A stretch of 56,808 nucleotides of DNA from a virus, in the IMG/VR virus record IMGVR_UViG_3300022752_000083, positions 1 to 56,808 of that record. The stretch is one strand, 5' to 3'. Positions within the stretch are counted from its first letter, which is position 1; each line of letters opens with the position of its first letter. Position numbers and translations under genes: made by a program. The notes beneath the pieces were generated by a model. It saw only the letters and a program-made list of their open reading frames with translations. It was not told where the DNA came from and searched no databases. This document shows, piece by piece, positions 1 to 8,387 of the stretch.

Positions 1-145
1 TATCCTAGAAGTGTAGGTATCCGTGCGGAGCCTACCCGGTTCGCCGGTTTTGCGCCTCTTTAGGGGATTTTGCGGAATGAATGCTGTATCAGTACTTGCC
101 ATGCCTACGTCGCATGCGCCCATTCCGCTTGAGGTGACCCAATGA
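1..145 (+). other. Left edge: possible gene end and a short overlapping reading frame
   Basis: Two readings are possible. A frame open from base 1 stops at 61-63 and could be the last 20 codons of an upstream head or neck gene. Another frame holds a short ORF, ATG at 77 (or GTG at 23) to the TGA at 143-145, that overlaps the next start as ATGA. Neither has recognisable protein features, and neither can be settled without the upstream sequence. Confidence 0.25.
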
Positions 146-441
146 GTATCGCAAAGTTTATCCACAATCTTAAGCACCAGACTGCTCAGGAACTGACGTC
201 TGAGTTGCGCAACCGCGCTTTGTCAAGTGGCTGGGACAAAGATGTTGTCAACAACATTCGCGTCGAGTACAAAGACCAGAAGATGGGCGTACACGTTCAC
301 CCCGATTACGCCGAGCAAGCTTTCAAGCATGAGTTTGGGCACGGGGATAACCGACCTACTGCTGTCATTCGCAAGTTGAACAATGACCGCGAGGCATCCA
401 GACGAGTTGTTAGTCGCGCACTTCGGGGAGGAAAGAAATGA
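142..441 (+). CDS. Neck/head-tail connector candidate (HK97 gp10-like pattern)
   Basis: This encodes a 99-residue basic soluble protein with no membrane segment. The middle ('YAEQAFKHEFGHGDNRPTAV') has the 'length-of-a-tyrosine-rich strand, then G..RP.A.' look of HK97 gp10-like head-tail joining proteins, but the match is weak. It lies directly before the tail-terminator candidate, with a 4-bp ATGA overlap (438-441), and two genes before the sheath. In contractile phages that position is usually held by neck proteins. The assignment rests mainly on position. Confidence 0.4.
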   Translation: MSIAKFIHNLKHQTAQELTSELRNRALSSGWDKDVVNNIRVEYKDQKMGVHVHPDYAEQAFKHEFGHGDNRPTAVIRKLNNDREASRRVVSRALRGGKK

Positions 442-1088
442 CATTCCTTCTTTCTGAGGACAAAGCGTTGCGTGAAAAACTTCAAGGCATGACGGTTGAA
501 GACCAAAAGTCCAACGGGGAAGTTGCCACACGAACTGTGGGCGTATGGTACGGACAACCGGACCAAGAAATCCGTAACCAGTCTTATCCATACATCACGA
601 TTGACATGATTGATGTTCAGCGGGATACATCTCGGGAACACCGAGGACTGACGTCTGCTTCGTACATTCCTCACACACCGTCTTCCCCATCTGTAGTTGG
701 GTTTATTACCAATCTTCCTATCCCGGTAAGCATTGATTATCAAATTACTAGCTATGCTCGTCACCCCCGTCATGACCGAGCAATTGTTGCTCAGTTGCTC
801 ACGACTAAGTTCCCCCTCAGATTTGGCTACCTTGAAACGGATGATGGAACTATCCGCCGATTGGATGTCATGGATGTCACAAAGCGTGACGTCACCGAAC
901 AAGCAAAACGCTTGTACGTAAATGCAATAACAGTACGGGTCTCCTCGGAGGTCGTGCAAGGAAAACTAACAGAACTTTACGAAGTTCTATCGGTCAAAAT
1001 CAATACCCCACCTTTGGTTGTGGAACAGGGAGGGCGTCCAAGCGACCCCTACTTTACTCCAGTTCCAAACTTTACTATTACGCAATAA
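438..1088 (+). CDS. Tail terminator/completion protein candidate
   Basis: This 216-residue protein sits immediately upstream of the sheath gene, the usual place of the tail terminator, which caps the finished tube and sheath before head joining. It is mostly beta-strand-like, with a central 'PVSIDYQITSYARHPRHDR' stretch typical of tail-completion proteins, where a strand ending in 'Y.I...a......d..i' precedes a helix. It is translationally coupled to the preceding gene by ATGA. About 40 bp separate it from the sheath gene, the first real gap in the cluster, so a separate promoter for sheath and tube is possible. No catalytic motif is present. Confidence 0.45.
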   Translation: MTFLLSEDKALREKLQGMTVEDQKSNGEVATRTVGVWYGQPDQEIRNQSYPYITIDMIDVQRDTSREHRGLTSASYIPHTPSSPSVVGFITNLPIPVSIDYQITSYARHPRHDRAIVAQLLTTKFPLRFGYLETDDGTIRRLDVMDVTKRDVTEQAKRLYVNAITVRVSSEVVQGKLTELYEVLSVKINTPPLVVEQGGRPSDPYFTPVPNFTITQ

Positions 1089-1129
1089 TTTGTTCCCCCC
1101 AGAATAAAAATCTAACCTAAGGAGAAATG

Positions 1130-2695
1130 ATGGCTTACGGTCGTCCCGGCGTTTATGTATCAGAACGCCTTCTTCCTGCGCCCATTACTGCGGCTGGTGG
1201 AACCGAGGCTATCGGTTGCGCTGTCGGACAATTCGCGCAGGGTCCAGTTACCCCGGTTCTCGTGAACTCGTGGTATCAATTTACCCAAGTATTTGGTGGG
1301 TACAATGCCGCTTACCCCGCTACGTTTGGCGTTGGACTGTTCTTTAAGAGCGGTGGCTCGCAACTTTATGTTCAGCGGGTACTAAACAGTAACGCTGTAA
1401 AAGCAACGGTTTCTATTCCGGCAAGCACCAGCACACAGCAAACTCCGGTAAACCTTGGAACTATCACTGCTCTTGACCCCGGAACTGCTGGCAATGACCT
1501 CCGCGTTGTATTCACGTCGTCAAACCAAGGTGACAACTATTACAACATGCTTGTTTACAAGGAAACTATCTCTGGTTCTACTACCAGTTCAAATATTACG
1601 GATGACGTCCTTGTTGAGCAGTTTAATAACGTTGTGTTCAATGATGTGAACTCTGGAGACTACATTGTTACTGCGGTAAACCTTCAGTCACAATATGTTT
1701 CAGTAGCCATTACTGACACGACGCACCTTTTGCACCCCACGGCGCAAGACCCCACGAGTAGTACCCCCACGGTTCTTGTTCTTTCCACAGGAGCTAACGG
1801 TACGACTCCGGTTGCTGCTGACTATGTTTCGTCGCTTGCAAACCTCAATACCATTGAGACCCCCCTTGTTATTTTTGCTCCGGAATTGTTCCGAAGCATT
1901 GCCTCGGGGTATAACACGGTCCACGACGGTCTTACCGCTTGGGCAGAGGCTCACAATGGATTTGCCGTTTTGGAGACTGCACCGGACTTAGCTGTCGGTA
2001 CTAGCTCTACTTCAGGAACCGCGTTGGCTTATGCAGAAGGATTGCAGAACTCCAGCTACGCCGCTGTTTACTACCCGAACATCTACATTGCTGACCCGTT
2101 GGGGCGTAATGCTGGTTCGATTCGTAAATGCGGTCCTGCTGGTGCTGTTGCTGGTCTTTACTTGTCAACTGACCGAGACTTTGGTCCGTTCAAGTCTCCT
2201 GCTGGTCTTCGTGCCGAGCTTGGCGGAGTTGTTACGACGGAACGTCGTCTCAGCGATAACGACCTTGACTTGCTAAACTCTGCTTCCTCTCCAATTAACG
2301 CAATCCGCGATATTCCGGGTGCGGGAGTTGTGGTCATGGGTGCTCGCACCCTGAAGCAGGATGGTACGGCTAACCGATACGTTTCGATGCGTCGTTCGCT
2401 CATCTACTTGAAGCAAAGCCTTAAAGAGATTACGCGTTTTGCGTTGTTTGAAAACAACGACGAGCGTCTCTGGTCGCAGATTCGTACGGCAATCTCGGTG
2501 TTCTTGAACACGTACAGCAACAACGGCGGTCTTGCAGGTACGACGCCGGACGAGGCTTACTACGTCAAGTGTGACTCTGAGAACAACCCGTTCGAAACCA
2601 TCGCCAATGGCGAGGTACACATTGAGGTCGGTGTCTCGCTTGAGTACCCGGCTGAATTCGTAGTCATCACGCTCAGCCAAAAGACTGCAAACTAA
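1130..2695 (+). CDS. Contractile tail sheath protein
   Basis: About 521 residues, forming the contractile outer cylinder of the tail. The N-terminus 'AYGRPGVYVSE' is the conserved start of phage sheath proteins (P.PGVYv.E). The C-terminal part, with 'RYVSMRRSLIYLKQSLKEI', 'ALFENNDERLW' and 'EVHIEVGVSLEYPAEFVVITL', matches the conserved sheath core and the strand that threads into neighbouring subunits. The central ~residues 120-260 are Ser/Thr-rich and probably form the exposed variable domain. Two adjacent ATGs exist at 1127 and 1130. AAGGAG at 1119-1124 is only 2 nt from the first and 5 nt from the second, so 1130 is the better start. The tail tube gene follows, as in nearly all contractile phages. 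Confidence 0.95.
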   Translation: MAYGRPGVYVSERLLPAPITAAGGTEAIGCAVGQFAQGPVTPVLVNSWYQFTQVFGGYNAAYPATFGVGLFFKSGGSQLYVQRVLNSNAVKATVSIPASTSTQQTPVNLGTITALDPGTAGNDLRVVFTSSNQGDNYYNMLVYKETISGSTTSSNITDDVLVEQFNNVVFNDVNSGDYIVTAVNLQSQYVSVAITDTTHLLHPTAQDPTSSTPTVLVLSTGANGTTPVAADYVSSLANLNTIETPLVIFAPELFRSIASGYNTVHDGLTAWAEAHNGFAVLETAPDLAVGTSSTSGTALAYAEGLQNSSYAAVYYPNIYIADPLGRNAGSIRKCGPAGAVAGLYLSTDRDFGPFKSPAGLRAELGGVVTTERRLSDNDLDLLNSASSPINAIRDIPGAGVVVMGARTLKQDGTANRYVSMRRSLIYLKQSLKEITRFALFENNDERLWSQIRTAISVFLNTYSNNGGLAGTTPDEAYYVKCDSENNPFETIANGEVHIEVGVSLEYPAEFVVITLSQKTAN

Positions 2696-2714
2696 CCGAA
2701 GGAGATAACAGATA

Positions 2715-3392
2715 ATGCCAACCATTATCAACAACCGGTCTAATCTTACGACCGACCCGATTAGGAACTTTCGGTTCCTAGTCTTGTTCAAGCCGTTTGA
2801 CCCTACGGTGCTTGACTTCCGCATGGGGGGCAACGCGCTTGGGTTCACCTCTGTTACGGGTCTCGGTGTCACCACCGACAGCATCCCGTACCGTGAGGGT
2901 GGCTACAACACCACTGTTCACCAGATTCCGGGTCAGACCACGTTCTCTCCGGTTCAGTTCCAGCGCGGAGTCACTCTTGGCACCACGCAGAACTGGGATT
3001 GGATGCGTCGCCTGTTCCGCACGGTTCAGTCTTCAGGAAGCAGTGGTACTCTGTCGGACTTCCGTTGTGACATTGAGATTCAGGTTCTTAGCCACCCTAT
3101 TGCTGGTGCTAACCCTGCTGACCCAACACAAACAACGAGTGCCGACCACGTTGCAATGCGGTTCAACATTTACAATGCGTGGGTTACCTCCGTGGCGTAC
3201 TCTGACTTGAACGCAGGTGACAATGCTCTGTTCGTTGAGCAGATGAACATTGTTCACGAAGGCTTCGATGTCAACTGGGCACCGTCGCTGACTGAAAGCG
3301 CACCGAACTTCGATGCCGCTTCTACCACAGCCGGTACCAAGGCTGCCACTGCCAAGGCAAAGAAGACTCTTCGCCCGCAGGTCATTCGGTAA
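2715..3392 (+). CDS. Tail tube protein (T4 gp19-like)
   Basis: A 225-residue protein forming the inner tail tube. The fold signature of the gp19 family is visible: 'DPIRNFRFLVLF' (first strand), 'GFTSVTGLGVTTDSIPYREGG', which is the typical 'f..vsGl....e.i.y..G' segment, then 'PGQTTFSPVQFQRGVT' (k...l.lkRG), and late 'WVTSVAYSDLNAGDN.LFVEQMNIVHEGF' (the conserved subunit-interface strand that ends the family). The last ~30 residues are an Ala/Lys/Thr-rich tail. An AAGGAGA ribosome-binding site precedes the ATG. Position between sheath and tail chaperone/tape measure fits. Confidence 0.93.
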   Translation: MPTIINNRSNLTTDPIRNFRFLVLFKPFDPTVLDFRMGGNALGFTSVTGLGVTTDSIPYREGGYNTTVHQIPGQTTFSPVQFQRGVTLGTTQNWDWMRRLFRTVQSSGSSGTLSDFRCDIEIQVLSHPIAGANPADPTQTTSADHVAMRFNIYNAWVTSVAYSDLNAGDNALFVEQMNIVHEGFDVNWAPSLTESAPNFDAASTTAGTKAATAKAKKTLRPQVIR

Positions 3393-3415
3393 ATAACTAA
3401 CACAGGAGTATAACT

Positions 3416-4237
3416 ATGGAATCCAACACGATTAACGCCAGTGCCAACCCCGGTTTGGCAAACGAGCTTATTACCAAAGCTCTGGCAGACGTAGAAGAAA
3501 TCGAAACATCAACTGAAGTACCTGTAATCCTTCCTTCGGATACTTTGGTTGACCTCCCCGCTGGGTATATCACGCCTGACGGGGAGGTCGCCAAAACCGC
3601 CGAAGTACGTGAACTTACAGGCAAAGATGAGGAAGCAATTTCTCGGGCAACGACTCTGGGGCGGATGTTCAACATCATCCTTAGTCGTGGAGTCGTATCT
3701 GTAGGAGGAGTTCCTGTTACAGAAAAGATGCTTGACGAGATGTTTGCGGGAGACCGTGATGCATTGTTGTTGGGCATTTATCGGGCTACGTTCGGAAACC
3801 CTTCCGAGATGAAGGCATACTGCGGTGGCTGTGAAGACCTCAAGGATGTACTTGTGGATTTGAACACAGACATCAAAGTTAAACCTTTGATTGACCCAAT
3901 TGAGGAACGAGCATTCACCGTAGAAGGAGCCAATCACGAGTACACCGTGATTCTTCCTACAGGAGTTGTTCAGCGAGAATTGAACAATGCTATGGAAAAG
4001 ACAATTCCAGAGCTAACCTCGATTCTTCTTGAGAACACAGTTACCGCTATTGACGGAAACCCTGTGTACAACAAAGTTCAGACTCAGAACATCGGCATCA
4101 AGGACCGCAGAGCGATTAGTGAAGCTATTGCAGAACGCGCACCCGGTCCCAAGTTCGAAGACATCACAGTTACTTGCCCCGACTGTGAGTCTGAGGTGGT
4201 GGTGCCGATTAATCTCGGCGCTTTGTTTCAATTCTAA
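3416..4237 (+). CDS. Tail assembly protein, T4 gp26-like (chaperone position)
   Basis: A 273-residue protein between the tube and the tape measure. Central residues contain 'CGGCEDLKDVLVDL' and the extreme C-terminus has 'CPDCESEVVVPINLGALFQF'. Two CxxC pairs, with a strand-rich 'EYTVILPTG' segment between them, are the pattern of the T4 gp26-type baseplate/tail assembly family ('C..C....v.i....lF.F' ending). In non-T4 phages this locus encodes tail-assembly chaperones. RBS: 'ACAGGAG' just before the ATG. The stop at 4235-4237 is followed by a short frame in another register (4260-4388), so reinitiation or a frameshift should be considered. Function is inferred from family and position. Confidence 0.65.
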   Translation: MESNTINASANPGLANELITKALADVEEIETSTEVPVILPSDTLVDLPAGYITPDGEVAKTAEVRELTGKDEEAISRATTLGRMFNIILSRGVVSVGGVPVTEKMLDEMFAGDRDALLLGIYRATFGNPSEMKAYCGGCEDLKDVLVDLNTDIKVKPLIDPIEERAFTVEGANHEYTVILPTGVVQRELNNAMEKTIPELTSILLENTVTAIDGNPVYNKVQTQNIGIKDRRAISEAIAERAPGPKFEDITVTCPDCESEVVVPINLGALFQF

Positions 4238-4259
4238 TCTTTCTAACTACGGAGTCCTC

Positions 4260-4388
4260 TTGACCGAATGGATTGCCTTGACTAGGGCATTCACTGGGTG
4301 GACTCTGTCTGAAATACGCGACCTCTCATACCGAGAGCGAAAGAACTGGCTAGAAGTTGCCAATAGCTATGGACAGGTAGGTGCCTAA
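4260..4388 (+). CDS. Small second tail-assembly ORF (TTG start), before the tape measure
   Basis: This frame encodes 42 residues from a TTG at 4260, with GGAG at 4251-4254 (5-nt spacing), ending in TAA at 4386-4388 that shares a base with the tape-measure ATG. The peptide reads 'EWIALTRAFTGWTLSEIRDLSYRERKNW' in part. That 'f..wt.eEi..l.yrer..wl..a' pattern is typical of the second component of phage tail-assembly chaperones, often made by frameshift from the first. Here the register is +1 (or -2) relative to the gene at 3416, and the frame is open back past that gene's stop, so a fusion is also possible. A TTC-to-TAA end and a TTT-C run near 4226-4229 are the only slip candidates seen. Confidence 0.6.
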   Translation: MTEWIALTRAFTGWTLSEIRDLSYRERKNWLEVANSYGQVGA

Positions 4389-7042
4389 TGAGTGACGGCA
4401 ATGAACTCGATGAGACCCTACAAGAATTAAAGGCTTTTGAATCTGGGGTTAAATCTGCTACCGGTGCTCTTGATGGATTTGCAAAATCTGCCAAGGGTGC
4501 TAGTGGTGGCACTTTTACTGGTTCAGGAGCCGTGGATTCTGGTCGCAATGGTCTTGCTGACTTCACTATTGCGCCTAGAGGGGACGGTTCAGGTCCGGGC
4601 ATGAACATGCCCAGTATTGGCAAACGACTGGGTCTTGGAACATTTGGAGTTCTTGCAAGCGCCATTCCTACCGGAATTGACGCCATGTACAAGGGAATGC
4701 CCGATGTACAGCAGACAATTGACCGAGCTACGCACTACTACAACGCGGGTATTTACGGCGGAATGGCTGGCGGCAGCAGTCGGATGCAAGCCGCCACCTT
4801 TAGTGCCATGCGAGGCGGGATTACGTCACTGGGTAGCGATGCTCGGGTGGCGGAGTACCTTCAAAGCCGAGGCATGACCCAATCCAAGAGTAACTATCTT
4901 GGGACTGTCTCTGCCGTAAGTAACGCGGCTAAGTACCTGAACATGAGCAACGAGCGTTCTGCCGTAGCTCTTGAAGGCTTGACTAGCGGTAAAACGTCTA
5001 GTGACCTTCTTCGTAACCTTGGCATCTACACCTCAGACCCTCGAAGCGGTCAGGCAAAAAGTCAGAGCCAAATATTTGGTGAGATTGCAAACCGATTAAC
5101 TGCTGGGCAATCTATGGCTACAGTAGACCAAGTTAATGAATCGTTTCGTCGAGGTAAGCTCGGAGCTTCATTGTCTGGTCTTGGGCTTAGCGAAGACCAG
5201 CAAAACATGATGCATATGTACATGGTCGCTCGTGCTCAGGGTGTAAACCTTGACTTGACTAACCAGAAACAAATGGACGCGTTTGCAAAAAAGAACGGTC
5301 TTAACCCAGCGTCTACCGGATATCAAAGCCTTACTTACGACACCAAGGCAATGAATGACGCTCAGCAAAACTACATTAAAGCAACTAAAGATGCTTTGCC
5401 TATAATTAAAGCTTTGAGTGATGCAGCGGGGGCAGCAGCATCCACTCTTCCGGGATACACCAAAGCATTTAGTGCAGCAATTCAAGGAAGCACCGCTGGA
5501 GCTGCGGCTTTCCAAGCTGCTGAAAGCATGGTTACCACCGCTTTGACCGCTTTGGCTGGTGGACTGGGGAGCCTGTTTGGTGGCATGGGCGTAGGTGGCG
5601 TAGGCGGTGGAGGCGGTGGAGGCGGTGGAGGCGGCGGTAAACCTGCTGGAAAATTTGGCAAGTTCATGAGTGTCGCTGGAAAAGTTGGCGGTGCCGCAGG
5701 AATTGTCGGAGGTGCGGCAAGCGCGATTGGTACCGGGATGATGGTTGCCAATAACGCTGACCAAGCAACTGTTACTGGGCAATCTATGCGCGGAATCAGC
5801 CGTCAGGACGCTGACCAAATGGCGTCTGCTGCTGCTTGGTCAAACGCTCTTTCAGGAGCCGGTTCCGGTGCCCTGAGTGGACTTAGCATAGGCGCAGGAA
5901 TTGGAACGTTATTTGACGCGTTTACTTTTGGTACGGGTACTTTAATTGGCGCTGGAATTGGGGCAGTCGCGGGTGGTCTTGCTGGGGGTATTTCTAGTTG
6001 GTTTTCAACGTATAACAACACTATGGCTGGTGCCGGTTACGGAGGTACCAATAGCACTATTAACGCCCAAGGTCCTACAGGAACTGGTCAACAAAATACA
6101 GTTAAGTTTACTTGGCCCGCAGGTAATGCCTCACTTGTTAGTGATGGGTTTGGTCCCCGTGTTCCCCCTAAGCCCGGAGCGTCTTCTTATCACCAAGGTA
6201 TCGACATCAGCGTAGGAATGGGTACGCCCATTATGGCTTCGGCTGATGGTGAGGTTATTCAGTCGGGCAACAACGGTGGTTACGGAAACTGTGTTCAGAT
6301 TAAACATGCCAACGGGTACGTAACGCTATATGGTCACCAGTCGCGTATTGCTACTTCTATGGGTAAAAAAGTTGTTCAAGGTCAAGTAATTGGGTATGTA
6401 GGTAGCACTGGTACTTCGACGGGTGCTCACCTTCACTTTGGTGTTAAAGACGCCTCTGGAAGGTTTATCGACCCAATGAAGGTCCTTAATGGAACTGCTA
6501 GCGCAACCTACGGCTCGCAGAGCAGTGCTAGTGCGTCTGGAAGCTCTTCCCCGGCTTCGGATATGGCGGGAATCAGCGACTCACGAGCCAAGGCTGGAAT
6601 TATGACGGTGTCTAGTTACCGTGGTGCAGAAGTTGGCGGTGGGGGTGCCAACAGTGGGTTCAAAGCTATGGCTATGGGGTCAAACTCCCAGACCAAGGGG
6701 AACATGGCTCTAGGAACGGGTGCAAGTGGGAAAAATAACTTGACCAGTAGCTCTATGGGGATTTACTTGCCCGGTGCTCGTCGAGCTAAAACTGGTGACC
6801 CGTATGTGGCAAACGACGGTCCCGTTAACGTTCACTCAGGTGAAGCTATTCTTACCGCAGAGCAAGCCGAGGTTTGGCGTACAGCGCTAAAGCAGGGTGG
6901 TCTTGGTAAAGGTGGAGGGAACAATGTCACTATCAACCTCAGCATTGCACAGGCTTCCGAAACCGAAGCTCGTCGTTTTGCAACCATTGTGAAAGACATG
7001 CTTGAAAAAGACACGATGATTAAGAACATGGGGATGAAATAA
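4388..7042 (+). CDS. Tape measure protein with M23 endopeptidase domain
   Basis: An 884-residue protein that sets tail length and is ejected through the tube. It is short for a tape measure. Residues ~1-330 are helical, residues ~400-425 are a glycine run, and ~430-540 have Ala/Gly-rich hydrophobic stretches typical of the membrane-active part. Residues ~580-702 are an M23 (LytM) zinc metallopeptidase: 'YHQGID' gives the ligands H602 and D606, and 'AHLHFG' gives H681 and H683. This domain would cut peptidoglycan cross-bridges as DNA enters. The C-terminal ~50 residues form an amphipathic helix. The start overlaps the previous stop by one base, and the stop overlaps the next start (TAATG). Confidence 0.88.
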   Translation: MSDGNELDETLQELKAFESGVKSATGALDGFAKSAKGASGGTFTGSGAVDSGRNGLADFTIAPRGDGSGPGMNMPSIGKRLGLGTFGVLASAIPTGIDAMYKGMPDVQQTIDRATHYYNAGIYGGMAGGSSRMQAATFSAMRGGITSLGSDARVAEYLQSRGMTQSKSNYLGTVSAVSNAAKYLNMSNERSAVALEGLTSGKTSSDLLRNLGIYTSDPRSGQAKSQSQIFGEIANRLTAGQSMATVDQVNESFRRGKLGASLSGLGLSEDQQNMMHMYMVARAQGVNLDLTNQKQMDAFAKKNGLNPASTGYQSLTYDTKAMNDAQQNYIKATKDALPIIKALSDAAGAAASTLPGYTKAFSAAIQGSTAGAAAFQAAESMVTTALTALAGGLGSLFGGMGVGGVGGGGGGGGGGGGKPAGKFGKFMSVAGKVGGAAGIVGGAASAIGTGMMVANNADQATVTGQSMRGISRQDADQMASAAAWSNALSGAGSGALSGLSIGAGIGTLFDAFTFGTGTLIGAGIGAVAGGLAGGISSWFSTYNNTMAGAGYGGTNSTINAQGPTGTGQQNTVKFTWPAGNASLVSDGFGPRVPPKPGASSYHQGIDISVGMGTPIMASADGEVIQSGNNGGYGNCVQIKHANGYVTLYGHQSRIATSMGKKVVQGQVIGYVGSTGTSTGAHLHFGVKDASGRFIDPMKVLNGTASATYGSQSSASASGSSSPASDMAGISDSRAKAGIMTVSSYRGAEVGGGGANSGFKAMAMGSNSQTKGNMALGTGASGKNNLTSSSMGIYLPGARRAKTGDPYVANDGPVNVHSGEAILTAEQAEVWRTALKQGGLGKGGGNNVTINLSIAQASETEARRFATIVKDMLEKDTMIKNMGMK

Positions 7043-8109
7043 TGGCGGAATCTAAATACAACGTAAGTTCTCTTTACAAAAATATTTTACCAAAACCGGG
7101 TAACCCGTTATTTCTTCCAGATAAGAGAACAAAAGCAATTATTGCTGCACAAAAAAAACAAGCTGCTAAAAATATAGTTGTAGCACCACGATATATTGCT
7201 CAACATGGTAGCCCAGACGCAGAAGAGCGCAAAGCTGAATTACACGCTGCGGGGGTCTACGACAACCCACCATCTCCCCCGCCTCAACTTGATTATTCTG
7301 GCAAAGGATTTCAGTACAATGTAGGGTGTGTTACTGATGCGTACTTTAGCCCCAAAGCATCGTTTCACAACTTGTTGTCAAAGGATGCTTCTGGGTCTAT
7401 TCAGGATAGACCTGTAAAAGTCACTTCTTCATCAGAACTTTGGAGTGCTGCCGGTAAGACTAAGGGGATGATTAGTTTATTCATCCCACCCAATCCAAGC
7501 ACAACGATGGACGCCATCACTCCTGCCGAGGGAAGTAATCTCAAGCCTTCTCAGTGGGAACAGTACGCTTTTCAATTCCATTACAACCCAACAAGTATCA
7601 GCATGACTTATTCGGGAACACCAGCTATTGACATCGGGTTGAGTGCTTCAGGTAATGACCCGTTTAATCTATTGGGAAGTGCTGGCAGCCAAAGTGTTGT
7701 TGACTTCGACCTCGTACTAAACCGTGTTGCCGATTTCAAATACTACAACGCAGATGGCACCATCAAATCTCAATACAAAACAAAAAACATTTACTCTCCT
7801 CGTATGCCCAAAGATATTACTGAGGAAAAGGAAATATATAACAAAGGAACTATGTACGATGTAGAGTTCTTGCTTTCTACTGTCATTGGTTTTAAATCTG
7901 ATACGTCTCTTAGAGGAACTACCGCTGACTTGGGATGGCTTACAGGTCGTCCTGTAAAACTAAGTCTGGGTAAGTCTCTAAAGTACGTTGGAACTATCGA
8001 TGGCTTTAGTGTTAACCACACAATGTTTGATGTTCGTATGGTTCCAATCTTTAGTACGGTAAAAATATCGTTCAAGCGTATCCCCGACTTTACTGGATTG
8101 GTGGCGTAA
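7042..8109 (+). CDS. Baseplate/tube-initiator candidate (CIS-tube-like 'FNP' domain)
   Basis: A 355-residue protein directly after the tape measure. Residues ~170-190 read 'QYAFQFHYNPTSISMTYS', the 'f.FnP..i....' hallmark of the hub-adaptor/tube-initiation proteins of contractile injection systems. In those systems a LysM domain often follows, and here the next gene supplies a LysM/gp53-like protein. Residues 1-90 are Lys/Ala-rich and likely flexible, and the C-terminal half is beta-rich. Role inferred: adaptor joining the tape measure/hub to the tube base, like T4 gp48/gp54. No enzyme motif. TAATG overlaps at both ends indicate one translational unit. Confidence 0.55.
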   Translation: MAESKYNVSSLYKNILPKPGNPLFLPDKRTKAIIAAQKKQAAKNIVVAPRYIAQHGSPDAEERKAELHAAGVYDNPPSPPPQLDYSGKGFQYNVGCVTDAYFSPKASFHNLLSKDASGSIQDRPVKVTSSSELWSAAGKTKGMISLFIPPNPSTTMDAITPAEGSNLKPSQWEQYAFQFHYNPTSISMTYSGTPAIDIGLSASGNDPFNLLGSAGSQSVVDFDLVLNRVADFKYYNADGTIKSQYKTKNIYSPRMPKDITEEKEIYNKGTMYDVEFLLSTVIGFKSDTSLRGTTADLGWLTGRPVKLSLGKSLKYVGTIDGFSVNHTMFDVRMVPIFSTVKISFKRIPDFTGLVA

Positions 8110-8387
8110 TGATTTACACAGATAGCCGTTATTCCAACGGAAAGCTGTACTCTGCGTGGAACAACCGTAAATTTGATACGGATGTTTTTGTATCTCGGGA
8201 ATTCCCTAGCGGACGCGCAGAGTACTTCATGTACACATGGAGAGAATCTGACCGAATAGACCTTGTTGCTAACCGGTTTTTTAAAACCCCAGCAGTGTGG
8301 TGGAAAATTATGGACTACAATCCAGAGATTGGAAATCCATTTCAAATCCCTGTGGGTACGGTCATTAGGATTCCTCATGTCCGTTAG
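8109..8387 (+). CDS. LysM/gp53-like baseplate wedge protein
   Basis: A 92-residue protein. Its C-terminal half, 'DLVANRFFKTPAVWWKIMDYN' followed by 'IPVGTVIRIP', has the 'la.r.yg.p..ww.i...N...p..i..G..l.iP' pattern shared by small LysM-type tail proteins and the T4 gp53 wedge family. Such proteins clamp the tube initiator to the baseplate. It is coupled to the previous gene (TAATG) and overlaps the hub gene by 11 bp. Confidence 0.65.
   Translation: MIYTDSRYSNGKLYSAWNNRKFDTDVFVSREFPSGRAEYFMYTWRESDRIDLVANRFFKTPAVWWKIMDYNPEIGNPFQIPVGTVIRIPHVR

Noticed and set aside
5482-5751. Leftward proline-rich reading frame opposite the tape measure
   Set aside because: It is the complement of the glycine run in the tape measure gene, where GGx codons read as proline; no ribosome-binding site and no gene-like context.
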